In this document: in pieces, positions 12,618 through 24,695 of the stretch
Layout of the letters: every line of letters starts with the position of its first letter
Numbering within the stretch: position 1 is the stretch's first letter
Position numbers and translations under genes: made by a program
The notes under the pieces: model-generated
The model's database searches: none
What the model saw: only the letters and a program-made list of their open reading frames with translations
Told to the model about the DNA's origin: nothing
Assembly (NCBI GenBank): GCA_964007475.1
Contig: OZ023274.1
Location: forward strand, 29,355,090 to 29,419,089
DNA: 64,000 nucleotides
Source of the DNA: Hybos culiciformis
Taxonomy: Eukaryota; Arthropoda; Insecta; Diptera; Hybotidae
Direction of reading: 5' to 3'

Positions 12618-15600
12618 AAAAACAAAAAAAAAAGCGTTTCACAAAAACTTAAATTATTAAAAATTCAATTTATTTTAAAATAACTGATTATTATTATTTA
12701 TTTTTTAGATTTTGATTTGAAAAAGTCTTTTTTAATAACAAAAAAAAAATAAAAGGACATTATAAAGTGAAAGCTTTCATTTTCAGATAAAGAAATATAG
12801 AAAATAAGAAGACACAAAAAAAGGACTTCATATAAAAAAAAAACAACAACAAAATTATTAATAGAAAATGCAAAACTGCAATTAGAATTTGAACTAAACA
12901 TCAATAAAATTCTATCTTGAATTCATTTATTCAATCTGATAGCATTGCAGTTTTCGGTTTTTGTTTTATTATTATTATTATTATTATTTTTTTGTGTTTT
13001 TAATGAATTTTTGCCAAATGAATTTTTCGTACCTTTTTTATTTTATTTTTTTTGAATTTTTTCCAGATATAGAGATTTATTATAGAAACCTATTATACCA
13101 ACAGAATATACAAAAAAAAAAATATTTTTTATATTGAAAACTTCAAAGCCACTTAAACCTGTTGAATATTTGAAAATTTGATGACCAATCTTGAATTGGT
13201 ATATGTAAATATAAATACAATACATAGATATAGATTTTTTACAATTGGAAGCATAAATCTGCATAAGAATGACACCATAGATTGGTTCTTCAAGAAATAT
13301 ACACTATAAAGAGAATTAAATTCTAGATGCATTTCAGTTATGTACAAAAAAACCGAATAATAAATCCCTTAACATTTTGTTATGACTTAAATGATAAAAT
13401 TTCGTTTTTGTTATAATTATTTAATAAATTAAAAAAATATATATATAATTTGGCTTTTTTATTTTAGTCTTGTTATATTTGATAGTTTTTTATGACTTGT
13501 CGATTATAAAATTGACAATATATTTAGTACACAACAGTTGGGCGAGAAACTGTTAAAAAATTTTGACTCATCAAAATGTAGATATAAGTTTTTCCAAGCT
13601 AAATTTGTTGAACCCTATTTTATCTTACAGATTTAAATTTTATCCAATTTTTTTCCTATTGAATAAAACATTATCTTGTAATGCTTAGTGAAATTATTTT
13701 TGATCTATTTTCTATTATGTATATGGTTCGCCTTAGACAAAAAATTGAGTAATTTGCTATAACAAATTATATTTTTTTTTTGTTTTCTCAATCATAGAAA
13801 GAAAAAAAAAACCTTACATATTATAATATTAGAAAATTATATTTTACCGCATAACATATTATTCTTAAAAGCCAATTATTAAGGTTGCTTGCATGAATAA
13901 AGAAATTTTCAAGAGCATAATAAAAATAAAACATAAAAGAAAGAAATATTGAAACTTAACTATCCAGGTAAAACGTTTTACTCTCTATTTTCGATATAAA
14001 ATTAATCCAAAAGTATACAGAACCACAATGAATATATATTCTCAACTGATACAATTTTTGGTATATTGTTTGGTTATTTCAATGGAAAATCATCCCAAAG
14101 AGCTTTTCATATGAACTTTTTTTTTTGTTTTGTTGCCTATTGAATGTTGTTGTTTATGTGTTTATGTTTATATGCATCATCCAATATATTGAAAAAGACC
14201 ATCTGTCCATATTCATATAAACCACACAGATTTACGAAAATTCCAATAAATATATGCATCAATATTTATATAAAACTGAAAAATTACATTAACCATTTTT
14301 AATTTTTTTGAAAATTAAAAAAAAACGGGAATTTTAGTTATAAGTTAAAATTAAGTTTGCAAGATGGCTTAAATATGAGATTTTCAAGTTTTTCTGCAAC
14401 AAATGTTGCCACAATTTTTGACAAATTAATTACGGCTAGGATTGCAGATAAAATCATTCTATTTTATTGAATAAATCGAACGTTTTATTTACAATTAGAA
14501 TCAATTACTAGAATGCATCTCTTTGGTACTACTAAAATCTGTACCTATCACGATCTTTTCCATTTTACAAATTTTTATATTTTTTCAAAAATATGCAAAT
14601 TTCATTTTAAATCAAAATTATATTCAATCTGTATATGTGATCCTTGTATGAAATTCTTTTAATCCAACATAAATAAAATTTTGTATCTAGAAATTCATTG
14701 AAAATGCATAAAATTGTTTAAATAACCAAAATTGAAAAATAGAAATTGAGGTGTTCAACAAAGAGCCATGTATTTTAAGGTTTTTTTTTTTTTTGTGATT
14801 CTGAATCTTTATCCATAATTGAAAATTTATATTTTTTTGGGGGTAGAAAAGAAAATTTATGTATATAAAAAAAAAGTTATTTGGAAATTTACCTTCCCAC
14901 ACATACCTATATCCCCAATGTGTATCCTCTTATTATTTTATGAACAAATTTATAAAATATTTTCGGTTTTCTTGGTTGTCTAAAGATGTGATGATTATTG
15001 CACAAAAACATAGAAACAAAAAAAAAACTTTTATTTTGCAATTTAAATTTTAATTTAATCTTTCTTTTTGACTAAATTTAATCCAAAATACCAAAATAAA
15101 AGAAATAAAATTTATCATTTTCAAGCTTAATTTTATATATATATACCTATATATATTTATCGTATATTTTTTTTTTATAATTATTAATGAATTTTATGTT
15201 GCATCATCAAGAAAAAGTAAATTGGAAACAAAAAATATGTTTTCAATATAGGAAAATTTTTGTACAAAGAATATTATTGTATATTTCTTTTTTATATTTT
15301 TTTTTATGTTTTGTGTAAATTTCATTAATATTATTGTTGCAGCATAAGTTGAATATAATTGATCTTTATACCTAAATAGAAATAAAATTATGTTGAACTT
15401 ATGTTATTTATTATGAGCTTAAATAATATACCAGGAATTATAATTTTAAATCAAAATAAATTAATTTGTTTTCAAGATTCAACAGTTTTTAAGGAAATAT
15501 TACAATGTATATATGTATAGTTTAAATTGATATTTTGACTTTAATCAATATACATATCCAATAATTCAAAAGTTTTGTATTATTCTACAAGATTTAGGCA

Positions 15601-16397
15601 TCTCTGTGTTTTTGAACTGGAAATTGTTTTCCCATATTTCTCTAATCTAATAGTTTTTATAATAACACAAAAGAATTAGTTTTTGTTAAAATACATTTTT
15701 TTACACATTACACAAATTATAGTTGATATATAGTACTGTTCACTCAAAAAAATTCTATATGATAAACGTAAGTAATATAATATGTTTTTTATATAACTAC
15801 ATATCTGTATAAATAATTGTATAATATTATAAACAATTAAAAAAACAAATTTCATCATTCAATACCTATAGATAATTTTTTTTAAATTTCGTTAAACGTT
15901 TATTTTAAAAAGGATAATAATAAAACAATTTTCATTTAACAAACAGAAAAAAATTAAAAAACAAATATGATAAAGAAAAACTAATTTGTCTGAAAATTTA
16001 TTTTTTGACATAAAAAGTTTGATAAGCATCATCTCTCCTCAATTTTGTATACATACAATTTACCACCTTTGGACATTTTTGAATTTATAAATTGAGTGTG
16101 AATTGCCTAAAATTCATTTATAGAGATAATACAATCTGCATTAAAATGATTGTTTAACATAAAATCAAATGAAAAATTGAAAAGATTCTCATTTTAATTT
16201 TGCTTTTACGTTCTTTATTTATACAGAGATATGAGTTAAAATGCTTAGTCATGTTTAAAAAAACAAAACAAAATATTATTATTGTTTTTCTAAAATTCTA
16301 ATGAAATTAATTAAAAAATTTATATTATATATTCAGTTTAGTCGGAGGCGAAAATTAGATTTGAATAGAAATTTGAAATTGATTAATTAATTTAATA
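12618..16397. other. AT-rich non-coding DNA, nothing recognised
   Basis: Homopolymer-rich, low-GC sequence. Short frames show only the codon bias of AT-rich DNA. No repeat copies or RNA genes could be supported. Confidence 0.65.
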
Positions 16398-16405
16398 ATT
16401 CGCAT

Positions 16406-17380
16406 TAGTGACTGCAAATTGGCGACAAAATTCTAAAACCGGTTTTTCGATTTTTATTTTTAATAAAAACCGGATTTTTATTTTTTTTAAAACCTGTTTT
16501 TTTTTTAACTAAAACAATATTTTTTACCTGACTTTTTCACATTTTATTTGTAAAATTTTCCACAGATACTTTAAATGCAGTAATATAATTAATAATTCAT
16601 ATAATAAATAATTATACATTCATAATAAAATTATACATTCATTTTTAGACATTCTTTCTAAAATTTTAACAATAAGTTTAAGAATCGATGCTTTTGGAAT
16701 TTGCACTTGAATTTTTTTCGGCTTCCATCACTTGGTATTTTTGATGAAGATACTGAAGTAAGATAGATAAATCTGTTCGTCTTTCTTTAATTCGGTATAA
16801 TAGCTTTATTTTAATATCAAGTGCTAGCTGGCAACTACTTTTGTCCAAATGTAAGAGTACGAAAATGAAGGTCGCATCGACCGTCAGAAGGCTTGCATCT
16901 CGACAACATAGAGGATTTTACTGCCAATTTAACGGGTAAAACAACAGCAATAGTTTCTGATAGAAGTTTAAATTCATAATCCGAAAAAAAATAATGATTT
17001 CAAATCAATTAATGATTTTTCAACGTATGTTCGTAATTCATAAAATCGCTCCAACATGAAAAGTCAATCTGTTCCATAGCGTCTGGGAGTCTTAGATTTT
17101 TCCATATTCTAGTAGGGTACATTTTTTAAGGATTTCATCGTTTTTCACTGGCGATTTTCTAAAAATTTTACAACTTTTTATATCTTATGTATAAAAGGTA
17201 ATAATCCTTTATAAGTAAGTTCTTATTGATTATATTCACCCTAAAATGAATTTAGTAATTTTTTTTTGGCACATTTTAATAACCGGTTTTTAAGGATAAT
17301 AAAACCCGGTTTTTCGGTGGCTTAAATTAGCACAAAAAACCGGCTTTCCGGTTACCGGAAAAACCGGTATGCAATCACTA
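16406..17380 (-). mobile_element. hAT DNA transposon remnant, 8-bp TSD
   Basis: The ends are TAGTGACTGCAAA (left) and TTTGCATACCGG-type (right, reading GCAATCACTA), i.e. imperfect inverted repeats starting TAGTGATTGC. The flanks are ATTCGCAT (16398-16405) and ATTCGTAT (17381-17388), an 8-bp target duplication with one mismatch as expected for hAT. Both subterminal regions are packed with ACCGGTTTTT and CCGGTTACCGG strings. The 975-bp body keeps only an internal piece of transposase on the minus strand, so this is a deletion derivative. Confidence 0.88.
16690..17110 (-). pseudogene. Internal fragment of hAT transposase
   Basis: Read on the minus strand, the fragment shows a LWN-type motif near 17090 (counterpart of the hAT TRWNS block). 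Around 16800-16915 it gives RDASLLTVDATFIFVLL followed by LDKSSCQLALDIKIKLL. This lines up with RHDANLLTSDGILKFVFDSL and LLQEIKIQISKRRN in the relic at 52318-53169. The frame is interrupted and has no zinc finger, catalytic region or dimerisation tail. It cannot encode an active protein. Confidence 0.7.
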
Positions 17381-17589
17381 ATTCGTATTGATGCTGCTAA
17401 ATAGATTTTTGTTTTATATGGATATAAATTTGTTTTGTAAAAATTAATGGAAATTATAATATTTAATTAACATAAATATTTTTTGACATTCGATTACTGA
17501 GTTACTAACTATATACGTAATTATTATTGATTATATGAAAAGTAATTATAATTTTTGTACATGCGATAAACATGCGATTTTTGTACATG

Positions 17590-18445
17590 CGATCCCCGAC
17601 GCGACAACATTTAATCAAAAAATTTCTTACGTACTTACGTAGGGTCATAATTTTAAGGTTGTAGTTTATTTTATTTGTTTTAAAATTTTTGCGTTCATAC
17701 TATTTTTATTATTGTTTGTCGGGGGTTTTTTAAATTTTTAATTTAATTTTTTTATTTCATGCTTTTTATAGAAACCCCTTAAAAAAAATGTAACTCGCAA
17801 TTTTGTGGTGGCGGCCATTTTGGATTTGAAATTTGTTATAGTGTATAGTATTCTTTTCATTTGATACCCTTATTGAGGGAGTTATAAAAAAATATGTAAT
17901 CGGCCATTTTGTGGCGGCAGCCATTTTGGATTTGAAATTTGTTATAGTGTATAGTATTCTACTAGTCAACCCTTTTCATTTGATACCCTTATTGAGGGAG
18001 TTATAAAAAAATATGTAATCGGCCATTTTGTGGCGGCAGCCATTTTGGATTTGAAATTTGTTATAGTGTATAGTATTCTACTAGTCAACCCTTTTCATTT
18101 GATACCCTTATTGAGGGAGTTATAAAAAAATATGTAATCGGCCATTTTGTGGCGGCAGCCATTTTGGATTTGAAATATGTTATAGTGTATAGTATTCTAC
18201 TAGTCAAATCCTTTCATTTGATACCCATATTGAGGGAGTTGTGAAAAAATACGTAATCCGCCATTTTGTGGCGGGGTCCATCTTTTACCGATTTTTATCA
18301 AACATAGCTAAGAACACTCCCGACTACACCTTTCAAACAAAAAAATAAAAATCAAAATCGGTTCTCCGTTCGGCAGCTACGATGCCACAGCCAGACACAC
18401 AGCACGTCAAACGCATAATACCCCTTTGTTTTTGCGTCGGGGGTT
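17590..18445. mobile_element. Second copy of the CCCCCGAC-ended repeat, with internal satellite
   Basis: It shares its first 145 bases with the left end of 11715-12617 (inverted relative to it), and its right end GCTACGATGCCACAG..GCGTCGGGGGTT with 12540-12617. The middle is a 119-bp tandem array instead of the sequence found in the other copy. No reading frame of significance. Confidence 0.6.
17786..18290. repeat. 119-bp tandem repeat, about four units
   Basis: The unit contains GGCCATTTTGTGGCGGCAGC, GATTTGAAATTTGTTATAG and TTGATACCCTTATTGAGGGA. The start of ATGTAATCGG recurs at 17894, 18013 and 18132 (119-base spacing) and again in diverged form near 18250. The first unit is shorter, lacking the ACTAGTCAACC segment. 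The middle units are almost identical, suggesting recent unequal exchange or slippage. Confidence 0.9.
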
Positions 18446-19351
18446 AATAATTTTAATAAAATAAAATTTTCATAATTTTTCTGACAAACAAAAATAAGAT
18501 TATTCCAAATCCGAACTTAATTCGAATAGAAAAAAGATAATAACGTAATCAATCACGCATCGAAATGAAGTTATGACAAAATACATTATTCTCTACATAA
18601 CTTATATATTTTATTTATTTATTTTTTTTTTTTTTATTTTCATTTGTCGAATTTCTGAACAGAAATGACAACCGGTGGTCTGACCAACAATCATGTTGCG
18701 ATATCAAAATCAGATGCAAAAAAAAAAAATTATAATACTATATATCTATATAAATGTATATACATATATTATAATTCTGTTCAGAGGAAAATTGTGTGCG
18801 AAAATTGTTTTCCCCACAGGCATGCAATTAAAACATTTTGAATTTATCTGCTTTATGATAATATAATTTCTAAAAAATTTAATTCAACATAGCACTTATA
18901 TAAAATAATTGTCTATCTGGATTTTTATTCATTTTATCTTTTATATGGCAATAATAACTTTGTTATTATTGGATAAATTGTTTTATTTTTTTTTCAAACC
19001 TCCCCACACATTTAGAATGAATATAAATTTTTGGTTATTTTTTTTTTTAAATGCAATATGGTTATGGCACGAAAAATATATGAATTTTTTTTTTTTGTAG
19101 CTTTCGAAGGAAAAGTCTTAAGTTTCGTATATAGTCATTAAAGGAAGCGAAATTGGGTATTTATGAAGTTAATAACTTTGATCAGTCATCTGATGACATT
19201 TTTAATGATAATAAATAGACCACAGGCATATAGTATATATTGTAAATGTAAAGGTATATTATTATAAAAATAAACATGTGAAATGGCTCAAATTGTTAGA
19301 AAGAAAAGAGTTTCGAACAAATTTAAAACAAAATTTTTGTTTCTTCATGTA

Positions 19352-19551
19352 NNNNNNNNNNNNNNNNNNNNNNNNNNNNNNNNNNNNNNNNNNNNNNNNN
19401 NNNNNNNNNNNNNNNNNNNNNNNNNNNNNNNNNNNNNNNNNNNNNNNNNNNNNNNNNNNNNNNNNNNNNNNNNNNNNNNNNNNNNNNNNNNNNNNNNNNN
19501 NNNNNNNNNNNNNNNNNNNNNNNNNNNNNNNNNNNNNNNNNNNNNNNNNNN
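19352..19551. other. Assembly gap of exactly 200 N
   Basis: A run of 200 N. The round length suggests a placeholder rather than a measured gap. The flanks are homopolymer-rich, and the frames that read through the N run are artefacts. Confidence 0.98.
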
Positions 19552-20436
19552 TCTCATTTTTGTTTTTTTTTTTTTTATTATTTTCTGCTGCTGTGTTTTT
19601 TTATGCTTTATTTTTGGTTTTTTTTTTTTTTACAAAAATATAGCATAAAAAAATTCAATTTAAATAGGAATTGAAGTGACAGTATACAAGTACTAAATTT
19701 TAACTTTTATTAACTTTTTTTTTTTTTTTTTCATAGAATAAACTTTTCAATAGAAGAATAATTTTTTTTATGCTATGTTTATGTTTTTCATTTTATTTTC
19801 TATTTTTTTTTTAATTTTTTATTATTTTTTGCTACAGAGATGAAATTTTGTAATGACCCCTAAAGAAACAAAAAAAAAAATCAAGTAATTTAGTTATTGG
19901 ATTTTAAATTTTCTTAATGGGTGTATAATTAGTATTTTAACAAAAAAAAAAAAGAAAAGAAATGATAAAAAAAATAAACAAAAAATATTGTAATATAGTA
20001 TTCTTGAATAATTAATTAAATAATTTTTGAGTTTTTAAAAGATCCTTTTTTTTTTCTTTTAAATACAAATTTTCTTTTCCATAGTATGTATACAAAGAGA
20101 ATTTTTAATTGAATTAAGCCAAGAGAGGTTAAAATTCAATATGGTACTAGCATTTTTAAATTCAGCAAAAAACAGAATTTTAAGATGAACTTGAAATTGA
20201 TGTGCATTAAATGCCATTTCGAATTATGGCTTCAAAATTTGACTAGACAAAATAAAATTCTTTGAAGTCCAATCTAATAACTCACGGAAATTAGGAAAAT
20301 ATAGTATGATCTGAACAATAAATATGCTCACTCTGGCGAATTGAATTTCATATAAATTCAAACTAAAAAAATTAAGTAATTAAATATTATACTTTCCTCG
20401 GTTGACTAGACTATAATGGTACAGCCACTATTTATA

Positions 20437-20471
20437 AAGACTATAATGGCACAGCCATTATAGTCTTTATA
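20437..20471. repeat. Short perfect palindrome
   Basis: AAAGACTATAATGGC and GCCATTATAGTCTTT are separated by three bases. Part of the same sequence (ACTATAATGG.ACAGCCA) precedes it at 20408-20428, so it looks like a small local inverted duplication rather than a regulatory site. Confidence 0.7.
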
Positions 20472-21399
20472 AAGATAATAGTGACGGTTTTATGTCGATT
20501 TAATATCTAAAATAATTTTCTCAAATGCTTTTTTCACAATTTAGAATTAAAAGAAATATTTTGAATAGTTTATGGAAATGAGAGACTAGATTTTTTGTTC
20601 TAGAGACGATGTACAGCAATTTATATAAACTTGACAATTATTGAAACGAATCGTCAAGTTTATTTAAATATTCACGTTTCCTTATAAAAAACTAAAAATA
20701 TAATCTAAAAAATTCTGTACATAATTTCTATAATATAAAAATTTAGTCAAAATAAAAATTTAAAATGAAATTTAGATTAAGTATATGTATTATGAAGATA
20801 ATTATAATTTTATTGCTTATTTTTTATTTTATATATTTATGCTTTTAAAGTTTAAATTTTTCTTACAAAAAAAAAAAACACCAAAAACTATTTTACTTTT
20901 AGATACTAAATTTTTTTTAATGATTGCATAAAATAGAAAATTGTATGTATACGCCATCATGAGAGAAAAGATCATTTAATGCACATGCTTCTAATTGCCA
21001 ACATAAAAATTTTTTTTTAAATGAAAAAAAAATACAAAATTATGTGTATCACAATCACAAACAATAAAAATTGTAAATTTCTTTTTTTTTTCAACAATTA
21101 TATTGTGGCAAAGCAAAACAAATATTTTTATGTACAAATTTAAAATTTTACTTATATGTATAGAAAAATTTTCAATCAATATGAAATTCTTGTTAAAGTT
21201 ATTAATTTATTTATTTCAATCTACCAGGATAAAACCTTTACAGATTATAACAAGAATTTACTTAAAACTACTTAGTAAACTTCTCTTCTAAAAAATTTGA
21301 GATATTAATTCTTGCTTTTTTCTAGAAAGTTGAAAATCAATTACTTTATAACATAAATTAAAATTTCTTATTGCGATATTATAGCGATATTATAGTGAT

Positions 21400-22566
21400 A
21401 TTATTTCAAAAAATCCATAATTAGTTCAATGGAATGATGAACATAAGAAATTTTGTTGACGATAAACTCTATTCGGTTTAAAAGTCCCAATAGTTCAGGA
21501 TAATCAATATGACTCATCAACAAATCAAATACAAACATACAACTTGCTACAGTTCTCCTGCATTCAAGCAAATCCTAATGAATTAATTTACATTTTCAAC
21601 ATATGAACTATCATTAAAATTCATAAATCTTAAAGCATATTTTATAAATTTTTTCTGTGCAGATTCAATACGTTTAATATGCACTCGATAATGAGGCATC
21701 CATATAATAGATGCACACTCCAATTGCGACATGACCAGAGATATATATATATATATATATATAGAGCTTTAAGTGTATAAGGATCTTTAAATACATAGGT
21801 ATTCCTCTTTAAAAATCCCAACATCGAACCAGCTTTCAAAATTATAGAATTTATGTGATTGAAAAAAGATAAATCAAAAGAAAACTGTACACCCAAATCT
21901 TTAATTTGGGTGACTCTATTTATACAAAAATCATTAATAAAGTAGCTAGTAAATTTAGGATTTTTACTTTTATAATAAGATAAAACCAAACATTTATTTA
22001 AGTTTAACGAAAATTTATTATTAATACACCATTGAAACATTATTTAAGTCATTCTGTAATATAGAACAATCCTGGTCAGATCTCACTATAGAGAAAATTT
22101 TCAGATCATCAACAAAAAATATTGTCACTAACATCATTATAAACAATAAAAACAACAGTGGCCCAATATGAGAACCTTGACCCACACCAGATTTAATAAA
22201 AACACATATTGTCTTCTCGGTAACATAGGATTTAAGCCACAATAAGATTTTTGATTTTAAACCTAGGCACTCCAATTTTACTATAAGAACTTGAAGATTT
22301 ACTCTATCAAATGCCTTTGAAAAGTCCATATATACAATCTACCTGCAATCCATACTCTACCGCATTCGTAACATAGTGATGACAATGCTAAGTTTGCCGT
22401 ACAAGAGCGGCCTTTTATGAACAAAATTTATTTTAGCCAAAAAGAATAATCTATCAGCCAGCTTCAAATAATTTAGGAATTACAGATAATTTCACAATAC
22501 TTCTATAATTTGTAATGTCATACTTTAACCTGATTTATAAATTAGTGAAATAATAGAAGATTTCCA
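21400..22566 (-). pseudogene. Jockey/CR1-like LINE reverse transcriptase relic (3' part)
   Basis: Minus-strand blocks in order are WKSSIISLIYKSG (22510-22560), DFSKAFDRVN, SGVGQGSHIGPLLF, FVDDLKIF (the YxDD box, here FVDD), CINNKFSLNLNKC, KDLGVQFS, GFLKRN, LECASIIWMPHY and KRIESAQKKFIKYALRF. The order matches a non-LTR RT palm, thumb and C-terminal region and parallels the relic at 59480-61310. At least three frame breaks are present. A (TA)n tract at 21737-21762 has grown inside the coding relic. The element is cut by the insertion at 22567; its upstream part resumes at 26175. Confidence 0.85.
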
Positions 22567-23028
22567 CACGGTTAAAAAAAAGCTGATGAAATTAATATAT
22601 TTTCGTATACATATAGATCCATAAATTTTTTTGAAGAAATTTATAAATTCTTTTTTATCAATAATTTAATTTTTTTTTTATTAATTATATATATGTTTTT
22701 TATCAAATATTTAATAAAATTCAAATATTAAATTTATAAATTTATGGATGAATTTTATCCGAGTGTCGAAATAAATTTTATTCCTTGAAATTTATCACTA
22801 AGGGCCGTTTGCACCGATTAAATTTAAATATTTAAGTTTTAGTTAAGTATCAAAGTAACACTTAACTACTTGCACCAAATTTAAAGTTCCACTTAAAATT
22901 GCTTAAGTTTAATTTAAATAAAGTGATAGATTTTGTGAACTTAAAATTTTAAGTACTAGTTTAATTCAATATTTGTATAAAAAATTATTTTATTAGGAAC
23001 AAATACCTACAAAAATTACTATCTAAAC

Positions 23029-23878
23029 CATGGGTGTCTAAACTATTACTGTTTGAGGGCCACATTGGAAAGAAAAAAAATTTGCTGGGCCACAGATACA
23101 AAATTTTTTCAACAAATTGAAATAAAAATTAACTCGATGTAGTTCTATTAAAATAAATTAACTTTTTTTTATTATTAATTTTTTGATATCAATTAGATAT
23201 GTTAGGTACATATATATTTTAAGTTTGTAAAAGTTTCGTTTCATTTAGTTTGGATGTAAAAAAAAGATGTAAAAAATTCAAATTAATGAGATGGATGAAT
23301 TTTCAAATTTTCAAAAGCAAATCGATACTGGGTTCAAAAGACGAGGTTGCAGTTCTTAATTTATTTTCAAGATGTTTGTCCTTGATCTTTGTCCTATTTT
23401 TGTTTTTTGTATGCTTTATTTTTGCAAATAATTGTTTACAAATATAGGTACTGCCAAAAGCTGAAGTCATTAATAAAGCATGATTGTGAAAATTAGGGTA
23501 TTTATCGCGGGGTAGGTAATCTTTATAAAACTCCAGTAAAGAAAAATTTCCAAAATTTTCCTTCAGTTGAATGTCACTTTGCATGCGTTTCATTTGAAGA
23601 TTTGAAGGTAATTTATTTATTTCTAGGGAAAATGGGGTAGAAAATATGTTGAAATACTTTTCATTTTTTCGAAAATCTTGAAATCTATTCTTGTATAAAT
23701 CAAAAATTAATGCAGCATATTTTGCATATTTTGTGCAACTCACAGATTTATGTGCAGCCAAAGTACTGAAATGAATAAAAATTCGTAAGTTTAAATATTA
23801 TAATAATTTGCGTTTGGGCCACATTTTAAAAACTTTTGGGCCGCATGCGGCCCGTGGGCCGCACTTTAGACAAGCATG
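23029..23878 (-). mobile_element. hAT deletion derivative, copy A
   Basis: The ends are CATGGGTGTCTAAAC and GACAAGCATG-type, i.e. imperfect TIRs CATGnnTGTCTAAA. An exact 8-bp duplication ATCTAAAC flanks it (23021-23028 and 23879-23886). Near the ends lie GAGGGCCACATTGG and GGGCCGCATGCGGCCC. It carries only the C-terminal coding part of a hAT transposase on the minus strand. It is inserted inside the Harbinger MITE and is nearly identical to 24696-25533. Confidence 0.92.
23303..23761 (-). pseudogene. C-terminal hAT transposase remnant (GTF2IRD2-like type)
   Basis: A 152-codon frame. Recognisable blocks are LQMKRMQSDIQLKENF, LLEFYKDYLPRDKYPNFHNH, FGSTYICKQLFAKIKH and KDKHLENKLRTATSS. These follow the layout of the C-terminal dimerisation region of hAT transposases related to the GTF2IRD2/ZBED-type proteins (FY..LP..KYP, FGSTY.CEQ.FS, L....LE..LR.A). 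The zinc finger and DDE catalytic residues upstream are absent. The frame is otherwise uninterrupted, so a truncated protein is conceivable, but no promoter or start context supports expression. The Met used is just the first in frame. Confidence 0.8.
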
Positions 23879-24273
23879 ATCTAAACCTAAATTACAACAA
23901 AATATTTTTTTTTTTGACAAATTTTTTTTTTCTATGTCAAATTTGGACACTTTTTTTTTTTTTATTCTATTTTTACCGATCTTCATATTTTTCTTCATAT
24001 TTTTATTAGCAATAATTTTTTGCATTTTTTTAAAAATTAATTTGTATAATTTTAACTAAATTGAAAACCAAAATAAAAAAAAAAATTATTTATTTATTTT
24101 TGGAAATATTATTTTTTTTTTATTTGATAGGGAAATTCATTAGAAATTTAATTAAGTAAAACTTAGTTAAGTTTATTTTTCAAAGCAACTTACTTAAATT
24201 TAAGTTTAACTTAAATTTAAATAGAACTTAGTTAAGTGTAACTTTTAAGTTTAATCGGTGCAAACGGCCCTAA

Positions 24274-24695
24274 ATTTGATAAATAAAGTAGTATAAAAGA
24301 TGTAGGAATTGATGATACTAATTACAGTTGGTAAACACTCCTATCCTTAGGAAGTAAGTCTACATTTTCACGATAATTCATGAACTAATTTACATTTTGT
24401 TTACGCTGGAGTTTTACATTTTTTTTGTTTTTTTGTTTTTTTGTTTTTTTTTTTTTTGATTTTTTTTGTTTTTTTTGGTTCTTTTTTATTTTTTTTGTTT
24501 TTGTATTTGTTTTTTATTTTTATTTTTTTTGTTTTTTTTTTTTCGCCTTTTTTTTTATTCTTATATTGTTTTTTTTTATTTGTTTTCGGTTATCCATCTA
24601 AGTTCTATCACTACGAGACGTTGCGTAACAGCTGTGTAATGTGATGTAGAGTCTTCCACTGAGCTATGTCAGTTATATACAACAATGTATTAAAT
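24274..24695 (-). mobile_element. 5S-rRNA-like SINE with long A-rich tail, copy 1
   Basis: On the minus strand, sequence near 24588-24662 reads GACTCTACATCACATTACAC, then GTTACGCAACGTCTCG, then TAGAACTTAGATGGATAACC. The last two resemble the 5S rRNA internal promoter (box A TTAAGCAGCGTC, box C TAGTACTTAGATGGG-GACC). On that strand it is followed by about 170 bases of A-rich sequence (T-rich 24414-24588 on the plus strand). The same sequence occurs in the other orientation at 54440-54812. The head of this copy is split by the hAT insertion at 24696 and resumes at 25542-25560. Confidence 0.7.

Larger units (their letters stand above)
18446..21399. other. AT-rich non-coding DNA around an assembly gap
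   Basis: No supported gene. It contains the N gap, a short palindrome at 20437-20471 and a second small stem near 20620-20660 (AAACTTGAC / GTCAAGTTT). Confidence 0.65.
22802..24270. mobile_element. Harbinger-type MITE with TAA target duplication
   Basis: The ends are GGGCCGTTTGCACCGATTAA and its reverse complement. TAA occurs on both sides (22799-22801 and 24271-24273), the TWA duplication of PIF/Harbinger. Subterminal regions carry many ACTTAA/TTAAGT repeats in both orientations. Without the nested hAT insertion the element is about 610 bp with no coding capacity. The family is inferred from TIR and TSD. Confidence 0.85.

Noticed and set aside
12365..12625. 86-codon frame as a gene
   Set aside because: It coincides with the terminal block of a repeat that recurs at 18370-18445, so it is repeat sequence read in a chance frame.
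17786..18290. CRISPR array
   Set aside because: The units are continuous tandem repeats without unique spacers, in an animal genome, and no cas-like gene is present.
19278..19648. Open frames spanning 19278-19648
   Set aside because: They read through 200 N and are artefacts of the gap.
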